From JAGOEX01 sp964630905 (GTDB taxonomy: Bacteria; UBP6; UBA1177): a DNA stretch of 64,000 nucleotides. The translations under genes and the position numbers were made by a program. Below, one piece after another: positions 17,501-24,063 of this stretch (positions within the stretch are counted from its first letter, which is position 1; every line of letters begins with the position of its first letter). The stretch spans positions 43,709 to 107,708 of the forward strand of contig CAZVWR010000004.1 of NCBI GenBank assembly GCA_964630905.1, given 5' to 3'. The notes below the pieces were generated by a model. The model did not search any database, was not told the DNA's origin, and worked only from the letters and a program-made list of their open reading frames with translations.

Positions 17501-20063
17501 TGTAATGGATTATCAGAGAGAAGCTTATATTCATGCAAACGGCCTTGGAAAATATGATGCTGCTGCACTTAAATTTGTTTACGGCCGTTCAATTGAACAG
17601 TATAAGGTTGCAGGGGATGCACAGTATGGCGAGGTAGTTTTTGACGGAGACGCAAATGATCCTAATCCGGAACTTGCCAACAAGGAGAGAGATCCTAATT
17701 ATGCCGATTTTGTAAAGGTAAACACTCCTTTCATCGATGAAAAGACAGGTAAACTTGCGAAGGTTGAAAAACCGAGAGAGCTTTTTGAGTATTATGATGA
17801 AACAGGCAAAAAAGTAATGAGAATCGGTCCGAAATATAAGAGAAGTATGCTCGGAAGAATTCTTACAAAAGATGATGTGCCTTTGAATAGTGGCGGAACT
17901 CCGCTTTTTGAGCATGACTGTGACGGATCAGATCCTGATCAGTATTACTGTGAACCCGATACGACATATCTTGTAAATGACGGAAGTCACTATAAGTATG
18001 TGTTTGTTTCAGATGAAAAATCAAGAGAAGAACCGGCAGGTAATACTTTTGATGGCGGATACTCAGGTGCAGATATAATCCGTCAAATGACAGATATGGA
18101 TCATATGTTCTATTATCTCAGATATTTCCAGAGAGGAAACCCGAGATTCAGAGATTTCCGTGGCAGAAACTCGATGAACATGATACTCGGATCACTTCTT
18201 AGACAGTATGTGTTTGTACACTTCCTGCTTGATTATAATTTCCACATTTATGGAAAGTGGTTTAGTTCGGTTCCTCTGTTTAACGACACACCTGAAACAC
18301 CCAGAGGTTGTATTTCTACAGCTCTTGCAGATGATCCGAGTTACGGGCAGTATGTTTACACAATTCCTCTTGATGAAACAACATTCCTGCCGGTTGAAAA
18401 TCATATGTGTGAAGACCTTTCGATGGCCCTTGCAGGAAACGAGTACTGGATTGATAAGTTCGATAATGTCAGATCTGTTACTCCTTTTGGTGCCGGCGAC
18501 CATGTTATTGCAGGCATGAAGGGTATTCAGTATCTTCTTTTTGACAGCATGTACAGACCTAATAAAGGAAAATATGTTCGTCAGCTTGTTAAAACGGCAC
18601 CTCACTTTGAGCGTTTCGGGTATGATGACTGTAATCAGGAAGAGGATTGTCAGTTAACTGGAAAAACCGGTAAATATTTCTGTAATCTTGCGACTCTTCC
18701 GGAAAATGCGCAGGCAGACCACTGCGGTTTCAATAAATGTTGTCTCAAGATTGAGATCTATGAAAAAGAGAATAATGAGAGATCAAATTATGAAGTCAGG
18801 AACGATGTTCTTGAATTTGATCAGGATCAGATGTATGTGAGTATGGATAACTATATCCCAGGAATTGAAGACGAAACAGAAATATTCGGATTTGATTCCA
18901 ACATGATTGATGTGCCTGCTTCAATAGGAAGATATCACAGAGACCGTTTTGATATTCAGGACAACCCCGGAATTTACTATGACAAAGTTATAAGGAGAGG
19001 ATACGCTCCTGAAAAAATGGTTACTCTGTTCACTCTTTCAAATTCAGGATGGCTTGATGGAAAATACTCAAGAGAAAGCAGAGCTAACGGTCTTTCCAAT
19101 ATGTTCCCGGGTCTTGAAAATGTTATATTCAATGTCCTTTCTGATATTGCTACAGAAGAATCTGTAATGAGTTTCACCCCTTACTGTATTGATACTTATG
19201 TCGGTGGAAAAGTTACCAGAGTTAATCTGCCGGTAAATCTTCTTACAAATTTCGGTGCTACTCCCGAATTCTGGACCGGTTCACAAGAAGAAGGCATGTA
19301 TGATCCTGCAAGAAATATTTGTTCAAAGGTTGATAAAAATGATCCATCCCGTTATGTTCCTGTTCACGCAGGATGGGTCTATTTTGACAAAATGTGGCCG
19401 AATTACTGGGCTATGGGAAATCTGGCAAACATCTCTGCTGACACATCAGTTCTCAGAAGATGGACAAGCAATTTTATCCCGAGACACGAAAGATCTCTCT
19501 ATGCCGAAGTTGATGTAAATGAAGAGGAATTCCTCAATAAAGATGAGAATGGCTATTACAGGGCAAGAATCCCTGCAAGCGCAATGGACAATGCTGATGC
19601 ATATGCTTACAGAGAATGGGGTAAATGCAGAGAAGCGATTCTGGAAGTCAATAAGAATGCTGATGTTTCAGGATGTATAACAAAAGCTGTATGGCCGGTT
19701 TGGAAGCTTAAGGAATTTGTTCTTGCTAACAATCCGGCAATTGCCGCTATTGAAAATCCGGAAGAACAGGAAGCAGCAGTTGCAGCTGAAGTTGAAAGAA
19801 TGCAGAATGATGATGAAGACCTGAGATTTGATAGTGTTGAAGAGTTTAAACTGTTCCTTACACAGAAATATGCAAGATACTCTCCATCTTTTAGAATTGT
19901 TGTAAATGCAAAACTTCTTAAAGAGAAAGAGTTGATTGATGCATCTTCAGGTTCAAGAGAGCCTTACAGCCGCCTTGAAATAATGGAGACAACCCTTGAT
20001 CAGCTTAACAGCTTTGCTGCTGATCAATTCGGTACAGCTGCTTTCTATGTACAGCGCTATTGA
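14562..20063 (+). CDS. Giant lipoprotein zinc metalloprotease (metzincin-type)
   Basis: An 1833-residue lipoprotein: signal peptide, lipobox ending SC near residue 23, then a very large exported body. The zinc site HEMGHVVGLRH spans residues 900-910 (His900, Glu901, His904, His910) and a Met-turn (SVMDY, Met982) follows. This is the metzincin arrangement. The local phrase GLRHNFAGS matches bacterial zinc-dependent metalloproteases of the DUF5117/DUF4953 type. The C-terminal half has several Cys-containing segments (for example CNQEEDCQLTGKTGKYFC) that may form disulfides. A strong AAGGAGG site precedes the ATG. It is probably anchored at the outer membrane, with the barrel protein 16 bases upstream. 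Its size is well above typical family members of 800-1000 residues. The substrate is unknown. Confidence 0.85.
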   Translation: MNWIKRAFSLLVALVVVMIAVSCTTERDAVDKSPELSLDKRLFEGEFFLRQTVFDLPYIADYAFIGESNDGKIIKWKITENWLVAYSIWDKLSVVDTNETVDVNETPVYAYPIAMHYDIVPSENPTTGEALPVLSINMDRPWNERRYFQLATNTRSGVNNYELKYMAMTQEWDGPFYRAGLTTGTDWEFYSHDGTFIAPKKYREYTAIADDKERFNKEVEWFQFYSTEYFQPVNNWDSIYTMEDVEEFIGNEPATIKYRFVFTKVNRDVVGKRDYDLATKSYLWKNGSKDNGFRPLEFRDELFREYGFFTNTFRGYDNYHGYKMDNVHIFANYWNMAWANEKKEWNFKCGAGEVYADCLKKVKYQQKIVFVSSPKTPLRMIPINCAITKDYNHAMLASRYAAMNPGSDTRQFEKWYVDNYDKDFFTEINGQKVRDQYWYLGNLPEDWEEKCFVPDEYAWIQRWDGSFIDENADGTVDSDVEKILEEYKNDLVVMVKNHVEAYIPARDGKSLYGFENYYNLSNTSRENAAKICVEPEEVAKYREDVAMQFSTCITNDEGMTSLYVDEAGRAEWRGDRWSCKVYAEDDACPEGTVEAKAACVLNEERSCEVEDGVPALRYKYDNGNPKAALINWVEKPTEYGILGVAQWNVNPETGMSMGAGANIAGSVLAWATERAVEMARMVISKDDPAAWDFEDLLNPDYAQYPEVAWNNKPSTIEPKSLTGSKRLENSFSMINKPSAKLNAKLPVAFQQNVFDEIQEKFDSKTKMQDRFDFADIKDSKWENDMVPYSIKKSLFPWADPAMNPTYSDAEKEIMQPWFGGPEMMNAALLRFTDARARDFDYDESFMDGTIVNFIKAKQLELRGKITDWNKPSGQDKYEQALIYSIYDELEKLMYKGVAQHEMGHVVGLRHNFAGSTDKNNYIDGFFRTENYPALEQEIEEHVRTRVAESVNSDDLKTIGDEVWRIKRRFESGMGYYMYNSVMDYQREAYIHANGLGKYDAAALKFVYGRSIEQYKVAGDAQYGEVVFDGDANDPNPELANKERDPNYADFVKVNTPFIDEKTGKLAKVEKPRELFEYYDETGKKVMRIGPKYKRSMLGRILTKDDVPLNSGGTPLFEHDCDGSDPDQYYCEPDTTYLVNDGSHYKYVFVSDEKSREEPAGNTFDGGYSGADIIRQMTDMDHMFYYLRYFQRGNPRFRDFRGRNSMNMILGSLLRQYVFVHFLLDYNFHIYGKWFSSVPLFNDTPETPRGCISTALADDPSYGQYVYTIPLDETTFLPVENHMCEDLSMALAGNEYWIDKFDNVRSVTPFGAGDHVIAGMKGIQYLLFDSMYRPNKGKYVRQLVKTAPHFERFGYDDCNQEEDCQLTGKTGKYFCNLATLPENAQADHCGFNKCCLKIEIYEKENNERSNYEVRNDVLEFDQDQMYVSMDNYIPGIEDETEIFGFDSNMIDVPASIGRYHRDRFDIQDNPGIYYDKVIRRGYAPEKMVTLFTLSNSGWLDGKYSRESRANGLSNMFPGLENVIFNVLSDIATEESVMSFTPYCIDTYVGGKVTRVNLPVNLLTNFGATPEFWTGSQEEGMYDPARNICSKVDKNDPSRYVPVHAGWVYFDKMWPNYWAMGNLANISADTSVLRRWTSNFIPRHERSLYAEVDVNEEEFLNKDENGYYRARIPASAMDNADAYAYREWGKCREAILEVNKNADVSGCITKAVWPVWKLKEFVLANNPAIAAIENPEEQEAAVAAEVERMQNDDEDLRFDSVEEFKLFLTQKYARYSPSFRIVVNAKLLKEKELIDASSGSREPYSRLEIMETTLDQLNSFAADQFGTAAFYVQRY

Positions 20064-20087
20064 TAATTTCTAAAGAATTGATTTTTC

Positions 20088-20113
20088 AAAGGGGGCTTCG
20101 GCCCCCTTTTTTT
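20088..20113 (+). terminator. Rho-independent terminator
   Basis: Stem GGGGGC/GCCCCC (20091-20096 with 20101-20106) closed by a TTCG tetraloop and followed by a run of seven to eight T. It lies 25 bases after the metzincin gene and ends that transcript. Confidence 0.95.
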
Positions 20114-20195
20114 ATTAAAATGTTTTATTATTCTTCAACAAGTTAAACCACTTAAATAAAAATGACACTCGAGTACAGAAAACAGGGATAACTTC

Positions 20196-20224
20196 TTGAC
20201 AGGATAGAGAAAATCTGGTACATT
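20196..20224 (+). promoter_or_regulatory. Sigma-70-like promoter upstream of the FadL-like gene
   Basis: TTGACA (20196-20201), 17-base spacer, TACATT (20219-20224), 37 bases before the ATG at 20262. It follows a strong terminator, so a new transcript must start here. Confidence 0.6.
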
Positions 20225-20261
20225 AATCTGCTGTGGATGTTGTTTATTAAAGGGAAAAGAC

Positions 20262-21863
20262 ATGAGAAAAATTCTTATCTGCTTTGCTGTATTTCTTTAT
20301 TTTATTAATCTGTTTCCATCTCCTCTTACAGAAACTGTCGGTGCTATGGGAACGACAAATCCTTTCAACTCCAGAATATTTGCCCAGGGTGCGGAAGTCA
20401 CATATTTTAATCCGGCACTTCTTACACTGATGGATAGAAGATTTTCATTGAATTTCTTTTACAGTTATCAGAATCTTGATATTTCTCTTATGGATAAACC
20501 GGTTGGAACAGATGTTATCGGTGATGTTGATGAGGGGACAGGTATTTACGGTGCTACACAGCAGGGTACCGCTCCGCTGGAAACCAACCTTCCTTTTAAA
20601 ACAAGGCCGACTGCAGATCTTGATGAAAGAGGAGGTCATTCAACTAAACAGGGTGAATTCTACGGAGCACTCGGACTTGTATTTCCTCTCTGGGAAGATT
20701 ATCTTGCTCTTGGGTTTTATGGACTTATTCCGATAGGGAACCTGATGAAGCAGGATTCTTTTTTTGTTGATGAAAGAGAGGCAAATTTTTCTAATTCGCT
20801 TCACTATGAGCTTTATGATGACAGAATGAGCTCTTTCAATCTTTCGCTCGCACTTTCAGGCGGTTATAAGTATGTTTTTGCAGGTGTAGGTGTAACTGCC
20901 ACAGCGGAAGCGGTTATTAATTCGACAGTTTTCACTCCCGATGCAGGCAAGAACGAGAACAAGATACATGCAGACACAACGATACAGGCAAAATTCACCC
21001 CTCATTTCGGACTTATAATCAAGCCGTGGAAGTTTATGAACATCGGCTTTACAGCGCATCTTGCTTCCAAAACAAATGTTGATACCCGCAACAAGATCAC
21101 TTTCTGGTATATCGACAGAGAAAAAGAGGCGGAAATAAACACAAATAATCTTGTTGTTGCATACAGCTATAAACCGCTTTCTCTTTCACCCTCGATAGCC
21201 TTGACTGATTTTGAGGTAAACAAAGACCTTAAGCTCAGTGTTGGGTTTACGGCAATTTGGAGACAATGGTCGAAGTATGTGAACAGATATAACGAAAAAC
21301 CGGAAGACAATATTTTCTGGGACCCCCAGATAGAGGTTAAAGATAAAGAAGGCAACATTCAGAGTCTCGGTGGCTGGGTTTATGAGGAAGTAGACCGTTT
21401 CAAATGGAAGGATTCCTGGGAATTTGTTCTCGGAGCAACAGTGGAATATAAGGCATTTAAAGTCGGTCTTGATCTTGGGTATTTCATGACACCTGTTCCT
21501 GATCAGAAAGGACGTACAAATTATGTTGACAACAACAAGGTCAATTTAGCCGCAGGACTGAGTTACACATGGAATATCAAGGATATGAAGCTTGAAACCG
21601 GAATAAATTTTCAGACACACATAATGATCGAAAGGGAAACTGTTAAAGACGAGGGAGTGGAAAATTCAGTTGGTAAAGACGGCAAAGTGGTTGATGAATT
21701 TCCAGATTCAGAATGTGATCCATTCAATCCGGATGAAAATTGTGAAACTGGAAAGACAATGCCTGAGTCAGTCGGTTTTCAGACAAACAATCCGGGATAT
21801 CCCGGTTATACTTCAAGTGGTCAGATCTTTTCCGGCGGACTCTGGTTCGCATTATATTTTTAG
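20262..21863 (+). CDS. Outer-membrane transport protein, FadL/OmpP1/TodX-like barrel
   Basis: A 533-residue outer-membrane barrel. A signal peptide ends around LFPSP. The mature N-terminus contains GAMGTTNPFNSRIFAQGAE and then VTYFNPALL, resembling the N-terminal NPA plug segment of FadL-type channels that pass long-chain fatty acids or other hydrophobic compounds. Regularly spaced amphipathic strands follow, for example FYGALGLVFPLW, FGLIIKPWKFMNIGF and FKVGLDLGYFMTP. The protein ends in GGLWFALYF with the terminal Phe. A loop near the C-terminus is acidic and holds two Cys (SECDPFNPDENCETG), probably disulfide-linked outside the cell. A GDTGNTG lipoprotein gene follows 9 bases later in the same operon. 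Confidence 0.82.
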   Translation: MRKILICFAVFLYFINLFPSPLTETVGAMGTTNPFNSRIFAQGAEVTYFNPALLTLMDRRFSLNFFYSYQNLDISLMDKPVGTDVIGDVDEGTGIYGATQQGTAPLETNLPFKTRPTADLDERGGHSTKQGEFYGALGLVFPLWEDYLALGFYGLIPIGNLMKQDSFFVDEREANFSNSLHYELYDDRMSSFNLSLALSGGYKYVFAGVGVTATAEAVINSTVFTPDAGKNENKIHADTTIQAKFTPHFGLIIKPWKFMNIGFTAHLASKTNVDTRNKITFWYIDREKEAEINTNNLVVAYSYKPLSLSPSIALTDFEVNKDLKLSVGFTAIWRQWSKYVNRYNEKPEDNIFWDPQIEVKDKEGNIQSLGGWVYEEVDRFKWKDSWEFVLGATVEYKAFKVGLDLGYFMTPVPDQKGRTNYVDNNKVNLAAGLSYTWNIKDMKLETGINFQTHIMIERETVKDEGVENSVGKDGKVVDEFPDSECDPFNPDENCETGKTMPESVGFQTNNPGYPGYTSSGQIFSGGLWFALYF

Positions 21864-21872
21864 GAGGTTGAC

Positions 21873-23012
21873 ATGAAAAAGCTTCTTGTGATCTTAATTG
21901 CGGCAATGTTCGTTTCTGTTTCATGCGGCGATGATAAAAAAGAAACTGGTGACACTGGAAATACCGGCAATACCGGAGACACTGGAAATACCGGAAATAC
22001 CGGAAATACAGGTGATACTGGCGACACCGGTAACACCGGTAATACTGGAAACACCGGTAATACTGGAAATACCGGCAACACAGGTGACACTGGCGACACA
22101 GGTAATACTGGTAATACTGGAAACACAGGAGATACAGGTAATACCGGAAATACTGTTGCTGAATGTGAAGGCGTAGAAAAGAGATTTGGGGAAACTCCTT
22201 GTGGAAAAAATGAAAAGGGAGTTTTAAGGCAGGATTGTGTCGAAGGAAGGTGGACAGATACGGAAACATGTCTTGATTTTAACGGAACATATGCACAAAA
22301 GATGTGGTTTACAGCTAAATCTAAAGTTGCTACTATTGATATGGCAGAGGCGTGGACAAGAACATATTTTGTTGTTGAACAGGAGCAGGAAAAAGACAAG
22401 CTTCATATAACGGCAAAGATTTGCAATATCAAAATTGACAATAGTGCTAGCGGAACATTGAAATTAAATATGCTTCAAAGTTTTGCAGATGCATTGCCTC
22501 TTCTTCCAAAAGAATCTGGACTCATTATGAAAGATGATGGAACCATTGAATTTACACAGGAAACTTCATGGGAAATAAGATCAATCGATCCTGCATGTTA
22601 TGGGGATAAGCCCGGTGACTATGAGCTTCCGACAAAAGAGACCGATGCCTGTGTTCAGGATTGGGATAAAGATACTATCCCCGGACTCAAAGTGGTTGCC
22701 ACTGGTCTAATGAATGGAGATGTCCATATTGTTGAAAAGTCTTCTTCTGAATTTAAAAATGGCTGGTTTGCTGCTGATGGACAGACCGCTGGCGGAGATA
22801 TTTATTGGACAGATGTGCAGGAAGTTGTAAAAACAACAAATAGTCTTCTAAAATCCGGTGCACAAAACAGCTGGAAAGAAGTTTCAGACAAATTTACAGG
22901 AAGTGCCAATTTCTTTGAACAGTTTAAGATTCCCGAAGGTAGCGATTGCAATTATGTTGTAACTAATGCCAATACCATATTCAACCCTGACCCAATTAAC
23001 ATCGACGACTAA
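21873..23012 (+). CDS. Lipoprotein with GDTGNTG stalk and Cys-containing C-terminal domain
   Basis: A 379-residue surface lipoprotein. Signal peptide and lipobox (VSVSC) are followed at once by KKETGDTGNTG, about 23 tandem tripeptides of GNT/GDT spanning residues about 25-94. The stalk leads into a Cys-bearing module beginning CEGVEKRFGETPCG, followed by DCVEGRWTDTETC. The C-terminal 250 residues are a globular domain with no family I recognise. The stalk probably lifts the domain above the membrane. A second lipoprotein at 44467 carries the same stalk in front of an unrelated domain, so the stalk is a reusable module. Strong ribosome site AGGAGG. The gene follows the FadL-like gene by 9 bases. 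Confidence 0.85.
   Translation: MKKLLVILIAAMFVSVSCGDDKKETGDTGNTGNTGDTGNTGNTGNTGDTGDTGNTGNTGNTGNTGNTGNTGDTGDTGNTGNTGNTGDTGNTGNTVAECEGVEKRFGETPCGKNEKGVLRQDCVEGRWTDTETCLDFNGTYAQKMWFTAKSKVATIDMAEAWTRTYFVVEQEQEKDKLHITAKICNIKIDNSASGTLKLNMLQSFADALPLLPKESGLIMKDDGTIEFTQETSWEIRSIDPACYGDKPGDYELPTKETDACVQDWDKDTIPGLKVVATGLMNGDVHIVEKSSSEFKNGWFAADGQTAGGDIYWTDVQEVVKTTNSLLKSGAQNSWKEVSDKFTGSANFFEQFKIPEGSDCNYVVTNANTIFNPDPINIDD
21945..22154 (+). repeat. GNT/GDT tripeptide repeat (9-bp units)
   Basis: A run of about 23 nine-base units encoding Gly-Asn/Asp-Thr. Third codon positions vary freely (GGA/GGT/GGC, ACC/ACT/ACA), so the peptide rather than the DNA is conserved. The antisense frame is open only because of this composition. 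Confidence 0.95.
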
Positions 23013-23128
23013 CCATTCATCCGCCCAATCATTTTTTAATTAAATAGACACTGTTTTCTCTTGATTTTTTTATTTTCTGATGTTAGTTTCGCGCGTTAAT
23101 GTTAATTAAATCATAAAGAACGGCTTGT

Positions 23129-23153
23129 ATATAAACGATAATGTTGTTTATAT
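23129..23153. promoter_or_regulatory. Interrupted palindrome, probable operator of the XRE regulator
   Basis: Arms ATATAAAC (23129-23136) and GTTTATAT (23146-23153) are perfect inverted repeats with a 9-base spacer. The site ends 16 bases before the start codon of the XRE gene, so autoregulation is likely. No second copy was noticed by eye elsewhere in the window. Confidence 0.6.
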
Positions 23154-23169
23154 CCTACAGGAGGATGAT

Positions 23170-23763
23170 ATGAATTATGGAAAAAAGATTAAAGAAATTC
23201 GCATTATGTTGAAGATTAATCAGAAGGAAATGGCAAAAGAACTTGGAATTTCACAGTCTTATCTTTGTGCAATTGAGAGTGGAACAAAGAGGCCCAATGG
23301 CAACACTATACTAAAACTGGCAGACAGATTTCATGTTAACTGTTCCTGGCTGATAAATGAAACAGAGCCCGTTTTTATAAACAAGGATGATATTGCTTAT
23401 ATTAAATCGGCCGAGATCAATGACAAAAGCCCGGCTTATAACTTTCCTGTCTTAAAGAATTATCTGGAATCCACATTAGGTGTCAGCGGGGAAAAACTTA
23501 ATTTTCACAGAGTGGTTTCCGATAACATGGAACCTGCAATAATGAGAGATGATGTTGTACTTGTTGATACTTCTGAAAAGTCCTGTGATTCAGAAGGCAT
23601 CTATCTTTTTAAAATTGATTCCAGAAAAGTTTTAGGAAGAATAGTCTTTTCACCCCAGAAACACATCATAAACGATAACCCGTCAATAAAAAACAGCAGC
23701 AGAATATTGGATTCATCGATGGAGTGCATTGGGAAAATCATCTGGTTTTGCAGGAAGATCTGA
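23170..23763 (+). CDS. XRE-family transcriptional regulator with degenerate S24 (LexA/CI-like) domain
   Basis: A 198-residue DNA-binding regulator. The start at 23170 has AGGAGG 5-10 bases before it; the in-frame ATG at 23125 would overlap the palindromic operator. Residues about 4-60 form a lambda-repressor-type HTH (INQKEMAKELGISQSYLCAIESGTKRP). Residues about 115-195 resemble an S24 peptidase fold, with VSDNMEPAIMRDDVVLVD. In S24 proteins the motif is usually GDSMEP with a catalytic Ser; here that position is Asn, so self-cleavage is unlikely. It may sense a signal by another route. It stands alone, with no phage genes nearby, and FeoAB follows from a separate promoter. Confidence 0.85.
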   Translation: MNYGKKIKEIRIMLKINQKEMAKELGISQSYLCAIESGTKRPNGNTILKLADRFHVNCSWLINETEPVFINKDDIAYIKSAEINDKSPAYNFPVLKNYLESTLGVSGEKLNFHRVVSDNMEPAIMRDDVVLVDTSEKSCDSEGIYLFKIDSRKVLGRIVFSPQKHIINDNPSIKNSSRILDSSMECIGKIIWFCRKI

Positions 23764-23782
23764 TAATTTCTAAAATATGATA

Positions 23783-23811
23783 TTGACAAATTAGCCTAAG
23801 CTAACTATATT
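23783..23811 (+). promoter_or_regulatory. feoAB promoter with DtxR/IdeR-like operator in the spacer
   Basis: TTGACA (23783-23788), 17-base spacer and TATATT (23806-23811). The spacer contains TTAGCCTAAGCTAA (23791-23804), an inverted repeat TTAGC/GCTAA. Its half-sites resemble the TTAG...CTAA core of DtxR-family operators. A bound metal-loaded regulator would block polymerase, giving iron-responsive repression of feoAB. Confidence 0.7.
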
Positions 23812-23838
23812 CCTAATGGTTAATTTTTGGAGTTTGTC

Positions 23839-24063
23839 ATGTTTCTTTCTGATCTTAAAAATGGTGATAACGGTGTTGTGGAATCTATTGACTCCGGTCT
23901 TCGTCTTTTCAACCGTCTTGCATCAATGGGTATTTGTGAAGGAAAGGAGTTGAAGGTTGTTAAGAACAGCGGGGACGGTCCGGTTGTTATCGATGTTGAA
24001 GGGAGCAGATACGCTATCGGCAGAGGAATGGCTGAAAAAATTATTATAAGAAAAAAAACATGA
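23839..24063 (+). CDS. feoA: Ferrous iron transport protein FeoA
   Basis: A 74-residue SH3-like cytoplasmic protein that accompanies the FeoB iron channel. The ATG at 23839 is preferred over an in-frame TTG at 23827 because GGAG lies 6 bases before it. The family pattern is visible: LKNGDNGVVESI, LFNRLASMGICEGKELKVV and the C-terminal RYAIGRGMAEKIII. It overlaps feoB by 4 bases (ATGA), a common feoAB arrangement. Confidence 0.95.
   Translation: MFLSDLKNGDNGVVESIDSGLRLFNRLASMGICEGKELKVVKNSGDGPVVIDVEGSRYAIGRGMAEKIIIRKKT

Noticed and set aside
21860..22399. Antisense frame with VLPVFPVSPV repeats (also 44439-44813)
   Set aside because: It arises from reading the GNT/GDT repeats backwards; no ribosome site and no signal peptide.
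23170..23763. Prophage repressor marking a prophage
   Set aside because: No integrase, phage structural genes or attachment sites flank the regulator.
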